20,004 nt of DNA from Amphimedon queenslandica (taxonomy: Eukaryota > Porifera > Demospongiae > Haplosclerida > Niphatidae). Both the position numbers and the translations under genes were made by a program. Position 1 is the stretch's first letter; each line of letters begins with the position of its first letter. The stretch spans positions 384,140 to 404,143 of the forward strand of contig NW_003546253.1 of assembly GCF_000090795.2 (NCBI RefSeq), read 5' to 3'. The notes under the pieces are model-generated. The model was not told where the DNA came from. It searched no databases and was given only the letters and a program-made list of their open reading frames with translations. Below, piece after piece: positions 1 through 9,653 of this stretch.

Positions 1-73
1 TGAAAAATTAAACACAGTTCCAGGTACTACAATAATAAATGTAATAAAAAGATGCTCATATTTTCAAACTAAC

Positions 74-3000
74 CTGCTTCACTAGTTCTAGTGCTAGTAG
101 TGGCTAATGGTCCAGCTCCTCCACTAGTAACTGCTGATATAGTGAAGGTATAGTTTGTGTATTCATTTAAAGACTCTACAGTGTAACTGGTTACGCTATA
201 TTCATCACTACTAGTATTGAATGTCACTGGTATAGTAACGTTATATGCTGAATATTGTAGAAAATAGTGTAATATTACTCCATTAGGAACAGAAGGTCTC
301 CTCCATTCTAATGATACACTAGTAGCAGTTACATCAGTAACATTAAATCCTTCTGGAGGTCCAGCGGGTTCCTCTTCACTAGTTCTAGCAGAATCATTGT
401 TGCTACGTGAACTCTCTCCTCCTCCAGTGCTAGCTGTAGCATAACAATCATAATTTGTAAAAGGATAGAGACCAGTTATATTAGCAGTAGTGCTGTCTGG
501 ATCAACAGTAGTTGGTGGTGCATTGAAAGATAACATTAGTTGCTGAGAATAAAATTGTAAAGATGACAAATTACAGTAGACGGTATAGTTAGCTAATACT
601 CCATTAAGAGTTGATGGTTCCTCCCAACTAGCTTTAAGTGAGGACAATGATAGCTCTGTTAGTGTGAAATTCAAAGGAGGAGTAGGAGCTATGGAAACAA
701 TGCAAGCATAAATGGAATGCAAGGAATGCAATCAAGTAATCATTATACTAACCTCCTTCTGGTGTAGCAAACATATCAAGTTCCCTAGTAGTGCCAGAAC
801 CAAAAGAATTGAATGGAGTTATTCTTATAGTATATGTCACATTAAACTTAAACTCTGCAATAACTGATAGTTCTGTAGTGTTGATAGTTAAACATATCTT
901 TCCCCTTATTGATAATGTGACTTCATATCTTAAAATATTCCCTGCTGGTCGCGAAGGAGGAGCCCATGATATATTTAATCTCATGTTATCTCTGTCAATA
1001 TCCACATTTGTATCATTGACTTGACTGGACACTACAAAATAAAAAAATTAAAAATCATGGGCTATAGTACAGGGCATTTTAAATTGGCCTGTTTTTTTAA
1101 ATGGTCATAACTTGAAAAATGTAAGTCAGAATCAGCTCAAACTTTCTGCATAGCATACAGACATCAATATGTATTAGAAAACGTAATAAAAATTGGGGGT
1201 GATTTCAGAGCCATTTTTTGGAAAAAAACCATGGGCGATTTAAATGGGCTATAGTACAGGGTATTTTTCTAATATCAGCCTATTTTTTAAAAAGTTCATA
1301 ACTCGAAAAATTTAAATCGGAATCAGCTCAAAATTTCTACATAGCATAAGGACATCAATATGTATCAGAAAATGTAATAAAAATTGGGTGCTCAGAGACG
1401 AGGTTTGCTTACTTCCCTCCCCTGTATTGCCAGAATCACTAAGCCCTTCTCCCTCTTCTTCACCATACTGTGGAAACAGGGTCACATAGTAACTAGTAAA
1501 CGGTAGCAAATCGTCTAATGTGTACAATATGTAATCAGTTGTCGTGGTCACATCATCTTCATCTATCATAATAGTTGAATTGTCACTGCGTGGGTTTGCC
1601 CCTGATAGTTCAGTGTAATTATAGGCAATGTAATACATATCAGGAGGGACAAGAGGATATCGTAACTGCCATGACAATGCCAACGAGGTACTATTGCCAG
1701 AATTTACAGTGAAATTGATAACGTCTGGAGCAAAACCTAAATAAAAATTCTTAATCAAAATGTCTATAATAAAAAACATACTTCCAGGGATTGTCACATT
1801 AGCTGAATAATTAAAACTGATATTAGATGACAGAAACACGATAATTCTAATAATGGAACCAGGAACAAACTCGTCCTCATCTGAAACGGAGAGAATGAAA
1901 TAACCTCTATCAACATCGAAAGACGTAAGATTTTTCGGCTGATTTGATGAATTATGAAAGACAACACCATCATCAGGGGTTAAGTATTGAAAGTAATATG
2001 AATATGAGCAGTTGGTAATGTCTGTTGGGGTACAATCCAAACTAAATGAAACGTTTGCTTGATTAGTAGACCCATTTAATATAACATCGACACAATCTGG
2101 TGAAGGACAGTCATCTAGAATCATATCGCCATCAGCTGAACCATTACTAGAGCCTTCACAAGAAACTAGAAATAGAGAGAGAGAGAAAGGGGGAAAGAGA
2201 GGAGAGAAAAGAATGAAAAGGGACAAAGAAAGAAAAAGAGGCACGTAAAATACAAGGTTGCTATTATTGTATAATTCTTACAAGCTGGCTGCATACACTC
2301 TCCATTAGAAGTCTTAAAGCAGCATAAGCCTATTATAAAAAGGATAAACAAGTCAGAGCGGGTTAACAGTAAACAAAATAAGAGGAATTATAAACAAAAT
2401 ATGAGATATTGTAAATCATTACAAAAAGGTATCCACACAGTAATAACATTGGCAGACATTGAGTGCACACACACATAGACATAAACACACACATGCTCAA
2501 ACAAAATGTCTAAGAGAGTTAGTGCCAATTAAGAAAATAGACAATATCCCCATTCCATGTCCAAATATAGCTCATACTAGTGATCACATGTCAGGTATAA
2601 TGCTGGAGTGCTAACATATTTTGCTTATTCTCTCTGTATGGCTCAGTCTCTCTTGATAGATGTATCATAATAATAATAATTATACATTGTATTCTCAAGG
2701 GGAAACTCAATATTACGCATACAACCTCATAAATGTAATTAATACGTGTAATACATGTAGTCCTTCTCCCTGTCCAATAAAACCTCTCTCTACCTCTCCT
2801 TTCTTTCATGATCATCAACATAGCATAAAATATAGTACGACAGCCAATATTAATGGGCAAAATGCCTAAATTGTCTTCTGGCCCTTCATATAAGACATAC
2901 TCAACACACACACACACACACACACACTCACTCAATTACAACACAGTACACTCCACACTCCACAAACATGTCTCAAGACACATAGTACTACTAGAGTGCA

Positions 3001-4049
3001 TAGAATGAAGGACAATGTGCCCTGTTCATTTATCAATGGTGTCTTGTATGGGAGCAATCTTGGTTAATATGCGAACAACAATGATCAATTGCTAACATGA
3101 AATATGAGACAATGGCAGTACAACTGTAGTAAAACTATAGCTCCTATTCATAAAGAGTTGATAGATGTGAATGCATACGTTATGATGGGCTGCAATATAA
3201 TTTATAAGCACCCAGTACTGTTATCAAGAGGGAATGTTTGTGTTACTAAAAGGAATAGTAGCTATAAAAGCAACACCCACCAATAATACTTGTATCAGCA
3301 ATGATTATATAATACTAGAGGAGCATAGTAATGAGGTGTAAGAGGAGTATGAAATAATGAACTCTAATATTACATTTGATAGGAGAAAGGAAGGGTATGA
3401 GAAAGAGAGAGAGAGGGGGGAGGTAGAAGTAGGAGAGAGGGGAAAGAAAACAGTATTCAAATAGCTAAGCCATATACTTCAGTGCCTTAGGAAGGGATGG
3501 ATAAACAAGTAGTGTTTTTAAAGTAACACAAAAATGAGACGATTTTCATTATTACAATTTAGTATATTTACCTGATAATATGAAAACCATAAGCACAATC
3601 CCACAGCGCTGCTTCTAACGGAGGGAGGGAGGGAGATCAGAGAGGGGGAGAGAGGGAGGGAAGGAGATCAGAGAGGGAGAGAGAGGGAGGGGAAAAAGGA
3701 TAGTAAATATAGAACATTCTTGAGCCAAATTTGCAAGAAGCTTGCTCATGCACATATTTCACGATAATTATTATTTGGTTGCGGAGAGAAGGAGAGTAGT
3801 GGGAGTATTAATAAAAAAGTGAGAAAGAATGAGAGTGTTAAGGGACACCATCTGGAGGAGTGATGAGAGAGAGAGAATGGCATTTATATGTACAAGACAA
3901 TTATTCAATTAGAGAGAGAGGTTTATGAAATAATAACACACAAACAAAATAATTTAGACAAATAATAATAATAATAATAACTTAATAGCAAATATCGAGC
4001 TCACTTGAGGTGCTGGGAGCTGAATGGAGGAGAGATGAAAGCCCATCAT
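74..4049 (-). CDS. Secreted or membrane FN3-repeat protein, N-terminal part (C-terminus beyond the left edge)
   Basis: Seven exons join in frame: 4049-4005, 3614-3572, 2329-2282, 2165-1782, 1736-1413, 1031-753 and 688-74, all with GT-AG ends and about 579 residues visible. The first two short exons give an N-terminus with a hydrophobic run (GIVLMVFILSGLCC, about residues 20-33) that reads as a signal peptide or signal anchor. A Cys-rich stretch and a domain of about 125 residues follow, then at least four fibronectin type III-like domains recognisable from W-x-x-P and Y-x-V/L strand motifs (SLEWRRPSVPNG, NISWAPPSRPAG). Most domain borders fall on phase-1 introns, which is usual for extracellular shuffled modules. 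N-x-S/T sequons are abundant. The role is probably extracellular adhesion or reception. Whether a transmembrane, kinase or phosphatase part follows cannot be seen. The donor at 73 shows the gene continues. The first two exons are the least certain. Confidence 0.82.
1052..1397 (-). repeat. Two diverged copies of a ~180-base intronic repeat
   Basis: The intron at 1032-1412 of the FN3 gene is almost filled by two copies about 187 bases apart; GGGCTATAGTACAGGG begins at 1059 and again at 1246. Each copy contains ATCAGCTCAAA, a block ending GACATCAATATGTAT, and TAATAAAAATTGGG. The same blocks occur, reverse-complemented, at 16703-17208 in the acetyl-CoA carboxylase intron. No open reading frame or clear terminal inverted repeat is visible, so the class of the element is unknown. 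Confidence 0.8.
2330..3571 (-). other. Long intron of the FN3 gene
   Basis: This is 1,242 bases between the signal-peptide exon and the 48-base exon. It holds a CA microsatellite, GA-rich runs near 3395-3445 and AT-rich unique sequence. The open frames in it are short, use low-complexity sequence and match nothing I recognise. An alternative or extra exon could be hidden here, but I see no convincing one. Confidence 0.6.
2904..2927. repeat. (CA)n microsatellite
   Basis: Twelve uninterrupted dinucleotide units lie inside the long FN3-gene intron, flanked by looser CA-rich sequence near 2466-2493 and after 2928. Confidence 0.95.
3617..3700. repeat. Purine-rich tract with a ~31-base direct duplication, serving as splice polypyrimidine tract
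   Basis: On the plus strand the block is GGAGGGA-type, with GATCAGAGAGGG repeated at 3635 and 3666. Read on the minus (transcribed) strand it is a long CCCT tract directly upstream of the acceptor of the second FN3-gene exon (3614), so it supplies the polypyrimidine tract. The rest of the intron at 3615-4004 is AT-rich with GA runs and an (AAT)n run near 3961. Confidence 0.7.
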
Positions 4050-4386
4050 CTCCAACCACGTCTTCTTCGCTGTGCTACTTCTCTCTCGCTCGCGTCTTTT
4101 GTTTGTAGATGATTCTATAGAGCCCACAACCAGCCCTTAGCGTAGCTGGCAGAGTGAAGCACGATAAACCCAGCCACTACAAGTCTACAAATCTTGAGTG
4201 CAGCAAAAGCTGGCTTCAGTCTATACTCTACAGCTTATAAAGACTCCAGACTCGTTAAACCTCTTTACTGAAGCGTGGGGGCAGCTGTTGTGTATAGTAA
4301 TGTACACATAAAAGCTTATTATATGGTCTAATGCCTGTAGTCGCTCTAATAACATTCCACAATAAAAAATTCCCTCCCTTGCTCAC

Positions 4387-4392
4387 CACGTG
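4387..4392. promoter_or_regulatory. E-box CACGTG upstream of RPL10A
   Basis: The palindromic bHLH-zip (Myc/Max/USF class) core sits about 100 bases before the RPL10A start codon, within ACCACGTGGG. The identical ten bases occur upstream of the LYAR-like gene. Binding is inferred from sequence only. Confidence 0.45.
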
Positions 4393-4449
4393 GGAACCAT
4401 CCACACCCTTTTCAGGCAAACTTTAGTGCGCATGCTCACTAAAGGAGGA

Positions 4450-4457
4450 CCCTCTTT
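4450..4457 (+). promoter_or_regulatory. Possible 5' TOP transcription start of RPL10A
   Basis: CCCTCTTT lies 38-45 bases upstream of the start codon. Ribosomal protein mRNAs typically begin with a C followed by pyrimidines (the 5' TOP motif, under mTOR control), and this is the only such run at a plausible distance. The start site itself is not shown by the sequence. Confidence 0.35.
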
Positions 4458-4494
4458 GCGACGTGTGGAGAGATAGGAGAAAGGGATAGCCACA

Positions 4495-5832
4495 ATGAGG
4501 TATGTACATGTACATGTATCTCAACCAATCATTCCTTGTGCTGTGATTTTATGGTCTAGAATAATTTCGGTAGCTTTTATTAATTGTATATTTGCCTTAA
4601 TTGCTGTAATATTCCAATACTAAAACCAATTAAAAATTGAATTTACCATAAATGTAAAATTACATCAACTTATTGCATATCAAACAAATTCCAATGTCAT
4701 TTGTAAAAAATGATTTTCTTTCTGTCACTACAGTAAGGTATCACGTGAGACACTGTACGAGTGCATCAGGTCGCTCCTTGAGAGCTCCGAAAAGAAAAAG
4801 AGAAAGTTTCTTGAGACAGTCGAGCTCCAGATTGTGTTGAAGAATTACGATCCTCAGAAAGACAAACGTTTTAGTGGTACCATCAAGTGAGTTGTGACCA
4901 ACCGGTAAATCACATGGCTATCATGTGACCCGGCTGGGAGGTCATGTGACCGGACCCGCCCACCCAGGGTCTTAAATAAATGGGTCTAAGATGGTACTGT
5001 ACTCTGTGTGTGTGATGATATGATTGTTGTTGGTATGTGCATTATTGTTCGTTATCCTTACTTAAACTTGTTATTCACATGATAGACACGGCCTAATGTG
5101 TAATCATCTAATCATTATTGTGCTTTATAAATAATAATAATAGTAATAATGATGACGATAGTGTTTATTATCCATTGTTTGCAGGTTGCGTAATATACCA
5201 CGTCCTAAAATGAAGGTCTGTGTATTGGGTGATGCATCACATTGTGACGAGGCCAATGCAGCTGGCATACCGTGTATGGACGTCGAAGCATTGAAGAAAC
5301 TGAACAAAGACAAGAAGCTGGTTAAGAAACTAGGTAAAGAAGAGAATATAATGTTATAATAAAGTGGTTGTCAATATATATTTTTAAATTTTACATTGCA
5401 AGTGCTTAGTAATGTTATTTCCTTGTGTATAGCTAAGAAGTATGATGCATTTTTGGCTTCTGACAGTCTAATTAAGCAGATCCCACGTCTCCTTGGGCCT
5501 GGTCTGAGCAAAGCTGGAAAGTTTCCTACGCTTGTCACCCACAGTGAGAGTCTGACGCAGAAAGTAGATGAAGTCAAAGCTACCATTCGTTTCCAAATGA
5601 AAAAGGTAATGGATGATGACACAGTAATGATAGCTGGTAATTGATGATTTAAATGTTGCAGGTGCTCTGTTTGGCTGTTGCTATTGGCAATGTCAGCATG
5701 ACTGAGGATGAGTTGGCTTCTAATGTGACCCTTGGAATCAACTTCCTTGTGTCCCTCCTAAAGAAGAACTGGCAAAATGTCCGAGCTCTCTACATCAAGT
5801 CAACAATGGGTCCAGCACAGCAACTGTATTAA
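4495..5832 (+). CDS. RPL10A: 60S ribosomal protein L10a (uL1), complete
   Basis: Five exons, 4495-4499, 4734-4886, 5185-5333, 5433-5605 and 5662-5832, join in frame to 216 residues plus TAA, essentially the size of other animal L10a proteins. uL1 forms the L1 stalk of the large ribosomal subunit, which moves with the E-site tRNA during translocation. Family hallmarks are [13 protein letters not shown] (about residues 42-54), the run [56 protein letters not shown] and the C-terminal block [15 protein letters not shown]. The first coding exon carries only ATG plus two bases, as is common in ribosomal protein genes where the first intron follows the start codon. The gene is divergent from the FN3 gene and convergent with CELF. 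Identification is secure. Confidence 0.98.
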
Positions 5833-6315
5833 GCTGGAGTATTATTACGCGAGGAGAAATATTTGAACAGATTTGAAATATTTTGATTATATGTACTGTA
5901 ATGAAAAATAATGTTCTTTTTCTCAGAAAGATAAATACATTATTATATTATTACAAGATGAGTTGCCACATTAATTAACAAAAAAATAAACAAAATGGCG
6001 ACAACGGAAAATTAATCTGGGAGAGAGTGCAGTACACAATAATAATAATAATAAACAAATGAAATATGAGTTTACACATAGGAGTGGACACATCACATGA
6101 CAGACACAACTTGACACGTACATGTAACCTCTGTGTGGGAGGAGACAAACAAACATTCAAACAAAATGGTGGACATTGTCTATATATACATGTACACATG
6201 TATTTATATAATATTCATATATAATGTGTATACACAACATTAATAGTGCCAGAAAATTTAAAAATAAAATATACAGTGATGAAAGAGAAAATAATTACAC
6301 ATTTCCATTATGATC
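5833..6315. other. Convergent intergenic region (3' ends of RPL10A and CELF)
   Basis: 483 AT-rich bases hold both 3' UTRs. I see only near-consensus poly(A) signals (for example ATAAAT around 5931 on plus), an AATAAA at about 5985 on plus, an (AAT)n run near 6040 and TACATGTA-type palindromes near 6185-6205. The short open frames on the minus strand at 5971-6199 are low-complexity and look fortuitous. Confidence 0.6.
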
Positions 6316-9314
6316 TCACCAGTATGGTTTATTAGCCTCTTTGGGCCTCTTTAGTTGGACCTTCAGTCTCTTTGTGCCTATTTGAAAACCATTCATGGCC
6401 TGTATTGCTGCCTGGCCGGCTTGAGACGTCTCAAAACTAACAAACCCAAAGCACTTGCTTAAATTAGTGTGCTTGTCAAGGAAGACCTTGGCACTGATGA
6501 CTTTACCAAATTGGGAGAACATGTTGGCCAGATCGCTATCCTTAATGTCATTTGGTAAATGATAGATGAATAGGTTACCCCCTTCTGGGCCTATGGGATT
6601 AAAATAGAATGGATCACATAAAATTGTGAGAGACCAATGTTATAAAATACATGTGGGAGACCAAGTCTCCTAAACTCTCTCTCTAAATTTAACAGTAATA
6701 ATGGTGGAATTATGAAACTATTCCTTGTGTTACTCCCCCTTCTCTCTCTGCTTTATCTCTCTTTATTTTCCTCCCTCTCTCTACATCAGGGTTGGCTTTC
6801 AAGGTGTCATATCTGCCCAGTGCCATTGACACTAATTATTAAAATAATTGCTAATCGCACGACAATAAATATACAGCACACAAGGAATGCAATTACACTT
6901 CGATAGCAATGCAAATTACACATTTACATGTACAGACGTGTACATGTATAAGCAACAAACCCTCTCCCCCATCTACAGACAGGGCATGTACACAATAAAT
7001 ATCAACATCAAAAAAATCAACAACATATGCTTGTATCATATACAGTATGTACAAGTATGTATTGTAGTCTAGCTCACCTTCTCTCTGCTTCTGGTGTATA
7101 TACCTGCCATAGTGAGGCCCCTGCGACATAGCAGCTGTGGAAAACAAAAATCCAATTATAAGATACATTAGAAGGCTAGTAATTACAGCTAATTACATGT
7201 ACACACACTAATTGTGTATGCTACAGTAAGTGACTGAAGCCAGTTTAACTAGTGATAATTGAATTGGGCACTATACCTTGGTATTGCTGCATCCCTGGTA
7301 GCTGATAGGAGTGCATTAGCTGTTGCTCGGATGCAATCTTATTTGAGGGATTATTAGCAGAGGCACTTAACACAGCTGAGCCTAGATTACCTAAACCTTT
7401 AGATGAAATGATACACAAATGTACCATTGAAAGAGAAAAGGGGATAATACATAAAAGTACGTGTAGGAAGAGGAAGATAAGAGAGAGGAAGGGAAAGGGG
7501 GTAGCACCTTGTGGTGATGAGTTATAGGTAATTGGAGAAGGGCCCGGTTGGTTGGCCATGAGATGACTACCAAGTGGCATGTCTGTGATGCAATAAGGAA
7601 AGGTCAAGGAAACATAGGAAGGAATTGAGACACTTACTAGCTGGCATGGCACCTGTACCCAGTCCAAATGAATTACCAACAGAAGTAGCGGCAGCTGCTG
7701 CAGCCTGTTGTAACTGTGCCAACTGGTACGAAGGGAGGGTAAGAGCTGATGGCATCATGGACTAAAACAAATAATCCAATAATTATAAAGTCTTCATTGT
7801 CTTCTTTGAATAAACAAGGGCAGCTTTGTCTCATTTCCTCTTCCTTTCTCCCTCCTCTCTTTCTCCCCCCCCCCTCATATCATTATTATACTTACTTGTC
7901 TCATGTATGAATAGGTATCAATACCAATGTTAGGAGCTAGACCCGAGAATCGAACATTGGGAGCCATGGCACTCGGGGGTTGGTTCACTTGAACCTGGTG
8001 ATGGAAGCGCTTCATTTCTTTCTCTCTCTCAGTGTCAGCAATCTTTACATTTACTGGATGCGACACACCCTATGTAGTGAAGGAGGGGGAGGGAGAGAGA
8101 GAGAGAAAGGTGAAGCAGACAGAAATAATTCTCATCACCAATTTGGCAAAACAACATTTAATATTGGCAACGACAACTCATAAAATAACATTTTGTCTAT
8201 AATCATAAACGACCACCAAAACTGACACTAAACATTAAAAAAACAATCACAAACACACAGACCAAGTAAGTAATGCAATACAGTAACAAGAGCCCAAGTA
8301 TCACATATACACCAGTACTAGCAATACATGCAGCGGTTATTGTTTATTTTTATCAGTTGATTAGTAGTAGATGTCATTCTTTTCATCGTTAGTACTGGTT
8401 TGTAACTACTAGTGTTATTTCATCATGGTTGCAATAAACTCACAGGTAGTGTACAACTTTGATGAAGGCCCTGTATGGCTGTCATTGCCTCATTTCTTGA
8501 CCCCATGCGCACAAAAGCAGCTTTCTTGCTCACACCATCTTTATCCCTGAGTATGGAGACATCCTCGACAAGGCCAAAAGGCGAAAAGAGATTGGCAACT
8601 TGTTCGTCGCTCATTTCTATTAATAGTAACAGAAATAAACAAGAATAGTTCATAAATAGTAGGGTCAAAGCCAACCTGGCGAGAGTTGTCCGACGAATAG
8701 TCTACGATCTTCTCCTTTGTCTCTGTTTGATTGAGTTGCAGGTTTTACTTGCATTGGATGGTTCATCTGGTTTAAGAATAATAATAAAGAGTTCATAATT
8801 ATAATGATAGAGATTAACAAGTTTCAGAATGCTTCTCGCCTCATTCTCCCTCTCTCCCTCTCTCTCTTACAGCTGGTAGCGTTCTCTTCTCGTGCAAATT
8901 CTGCTGAGCGTTTACAGCGGACTCCTTAAGACAGTAAGTTACAAATGCACAGCCTAAAAGGGAAGGACAATAATAACACAACACATGTATGTATGTACAT
9001 TTTATGTATCTATGTATACATGCAAAGGATGTATGTTATCAAGGCTAACTCAACAGTCAATTTAAAAATAAGCAAATGTGTATGATAAACAATGAAGAGG
9101 CTAATATACACATCGATTGCCCTTCATTCAAAGTTGGCAAACCTTTTGATCTCTTTTCTTTGTCTTTTATGATATTAATCTCGTGGATGGGCCCAAACTC
9201 TTCCAGCAAAGCTTTGATCTGCTCCTCGTCGTACTCTTTTGGTATCTGTCCCACAAAAAGCTTTATCTTGTCCGGATCTGTATCGTAGGCTGATTGTGGG
9301 TTTTCAATCTCCAT
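6316..9314 (-). CDS. CUGBP/Elav-like (CELF) RNA-binding protein, complete
   Basis: Ten exons, 9314-9143, 8953-8871, 8766-8676, 8616-8444, 8069-7896, 7761-7638, 7582-7508, 7396-7277, 7134-7078 and 6590-6316, join in frame to 447 residues. The protein has three RRMs: RRM1 about 18-95 (RNP2 KLFVGQ, RNP1 GCAFVTY), RRM2 about 107-185 ([23 protein letters not shown]1 KAAFVRM) and RRM3 about 361-447 (signature [13 protein letters not shown], then [13 protein letters not shown] and [16 protein letters not shown]). The Gln/Ala/Pro-rich linker of about 175 residues between RRM2 and RRM3 is the classic CELF/Bruno arrangement. Such proteins bind GU-rich RNA and regulate splicing, decay and translation. 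The start at 9314 was chosen because RRM1 follows directly and the open frame upstream is CT-rich low-complexity sequence. Exon 3 uses a weak donor (GTTGGC). The CELF subfamily cannot be decided from this sequence. Confidence 0.95.
6591..7077 (-). other. CELF intron before the RRM3 exon
   Basis: 487 bases between the two last CELF exons. It contains CT-rich tracts, TACATGTA-type palindromes near 6925-6950, and short open frames without recognisable content. I see no further exon. Confidence 0.6.
8070..8443 (-). other. CELF intron between the RRM2 and linker exons
   Basis: 374 AT-rich bases. On the minus strand, a CT-rich tract (complement of the GA run at 8083-8106) precedes the acceptor at 8070. 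Nothing else is recognisable. Confidence 0.6.
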
Positions 9315-9583
9315 CAGAAAGCGAAGTGGGCGTTTGGACGAGACGGAAGCACGGGACACACAATTAGGGATAAATACGAGGATAAACAGGAGCTGTACAG
9401 TGAATAAAAAGGAGTACAAACAGGCACAGACAGGAGATAAAGGAGGAGAGACAGAGAGGACACACAGACACACACACAAACAAAACAACAATGCCGACAG
9501 CGTGTGGACACACACGATCAATAATCAATTCATAGTACCACGCCCACCAATTAAGTGCACCGTATTTAATGTAATTTGATGTA

Positions 9584-9595
9584 TTTGGCGCCAAA
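9584..9595. promoter_or_regulatory. E2F-like palindrome TTTGGCGCCAAA
   Basis: A perfect 12-base palindrome matches the E2F/DP consensus (TTTSGCGC) on both strands. It lies about 270 bases upstream of the CELF start codon and about 60 bases past the LYAR stop. Function is inferred from the motif alone. Confidence 0.4.
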
Positions 9596-9637
9596 ACATT
9601 TTTTTGTAAAAACAATTATAATCACCATTCATTTTCC

Positions 9638-9643
9638 TTTATT
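9638..9643 (-). terminator. Poly(A) signal AATAAA of the LYAR-like gene
   Basis: The minus-strand hexamer AATAAA begins 10 bases after the stop codon, implying a very short 3' UTR, in keeping with the tight spacing here. Confidence 0.55.
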
Positions 9644-9653
9644 GTTCTTCACT

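Larger units (their letters stand above)
4050..4494. promoter_or_regulatory. Divergent promoter region between the FN3 gene and RPL10A
   Basis: 445 bases separate the two start codons, which point away from each other. The region must contain both 5' UTRs and promoters. Visible elements near the RPL10A side are an E-box (4387-4392) and a pyrimidine run (4450-4457). I see no clear TATA box placed for either gene. Confidence 0.65.
9315..9653. promoter_or_regulatory. CELF 5' region and LYAR 3' end
   Basis: 339 bases between the CELF start and the stop of the upstream minus-strand gene. The block holds CA/GA-rich sequence near 9415-9480 (the 5' UTR or promoter of CELF), a CCACGCCCACC box at 9539-9549, a TTTGGCGCCAAA palindrome, and the LYAR poly(A) signal. 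The open frames across it are fortuitous. Confidence 0.5.

Noticed and set aside
2591..2935. 114-codon minus-strand open frame over the CA repeat
   Set aside because: It is mostly microsatellite translation (alternating Cys and Val), it lies in an intron and it has no recognisable domain.
4980..5100. Possible C/D-box snoRNA in RPL10A intron 2 (TGATGAT at about 5012)
   Set aside because: Ribosomal protein introns often host snoRNAs, but I found no matching D box (CTGA) at a suitable distance and no terminal stem.
5371..5622. Minus-strand open frame of 83 codons inside RPL10A
   Set aside because: It is a shadow of the fourth RPL10A exon, which is secure from the protein match on plus.
9315..9521. 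Open frame extending CELF by about 69 residues upstream, with hydrophobic stretches
   Set aside because: It is translated CT/GT-rich low-complexity sequence. CELF proteins lack a signal peptide, and RRM1 begins shortly after the Met at 9314, so this is more likely 5' UTR or promoter.
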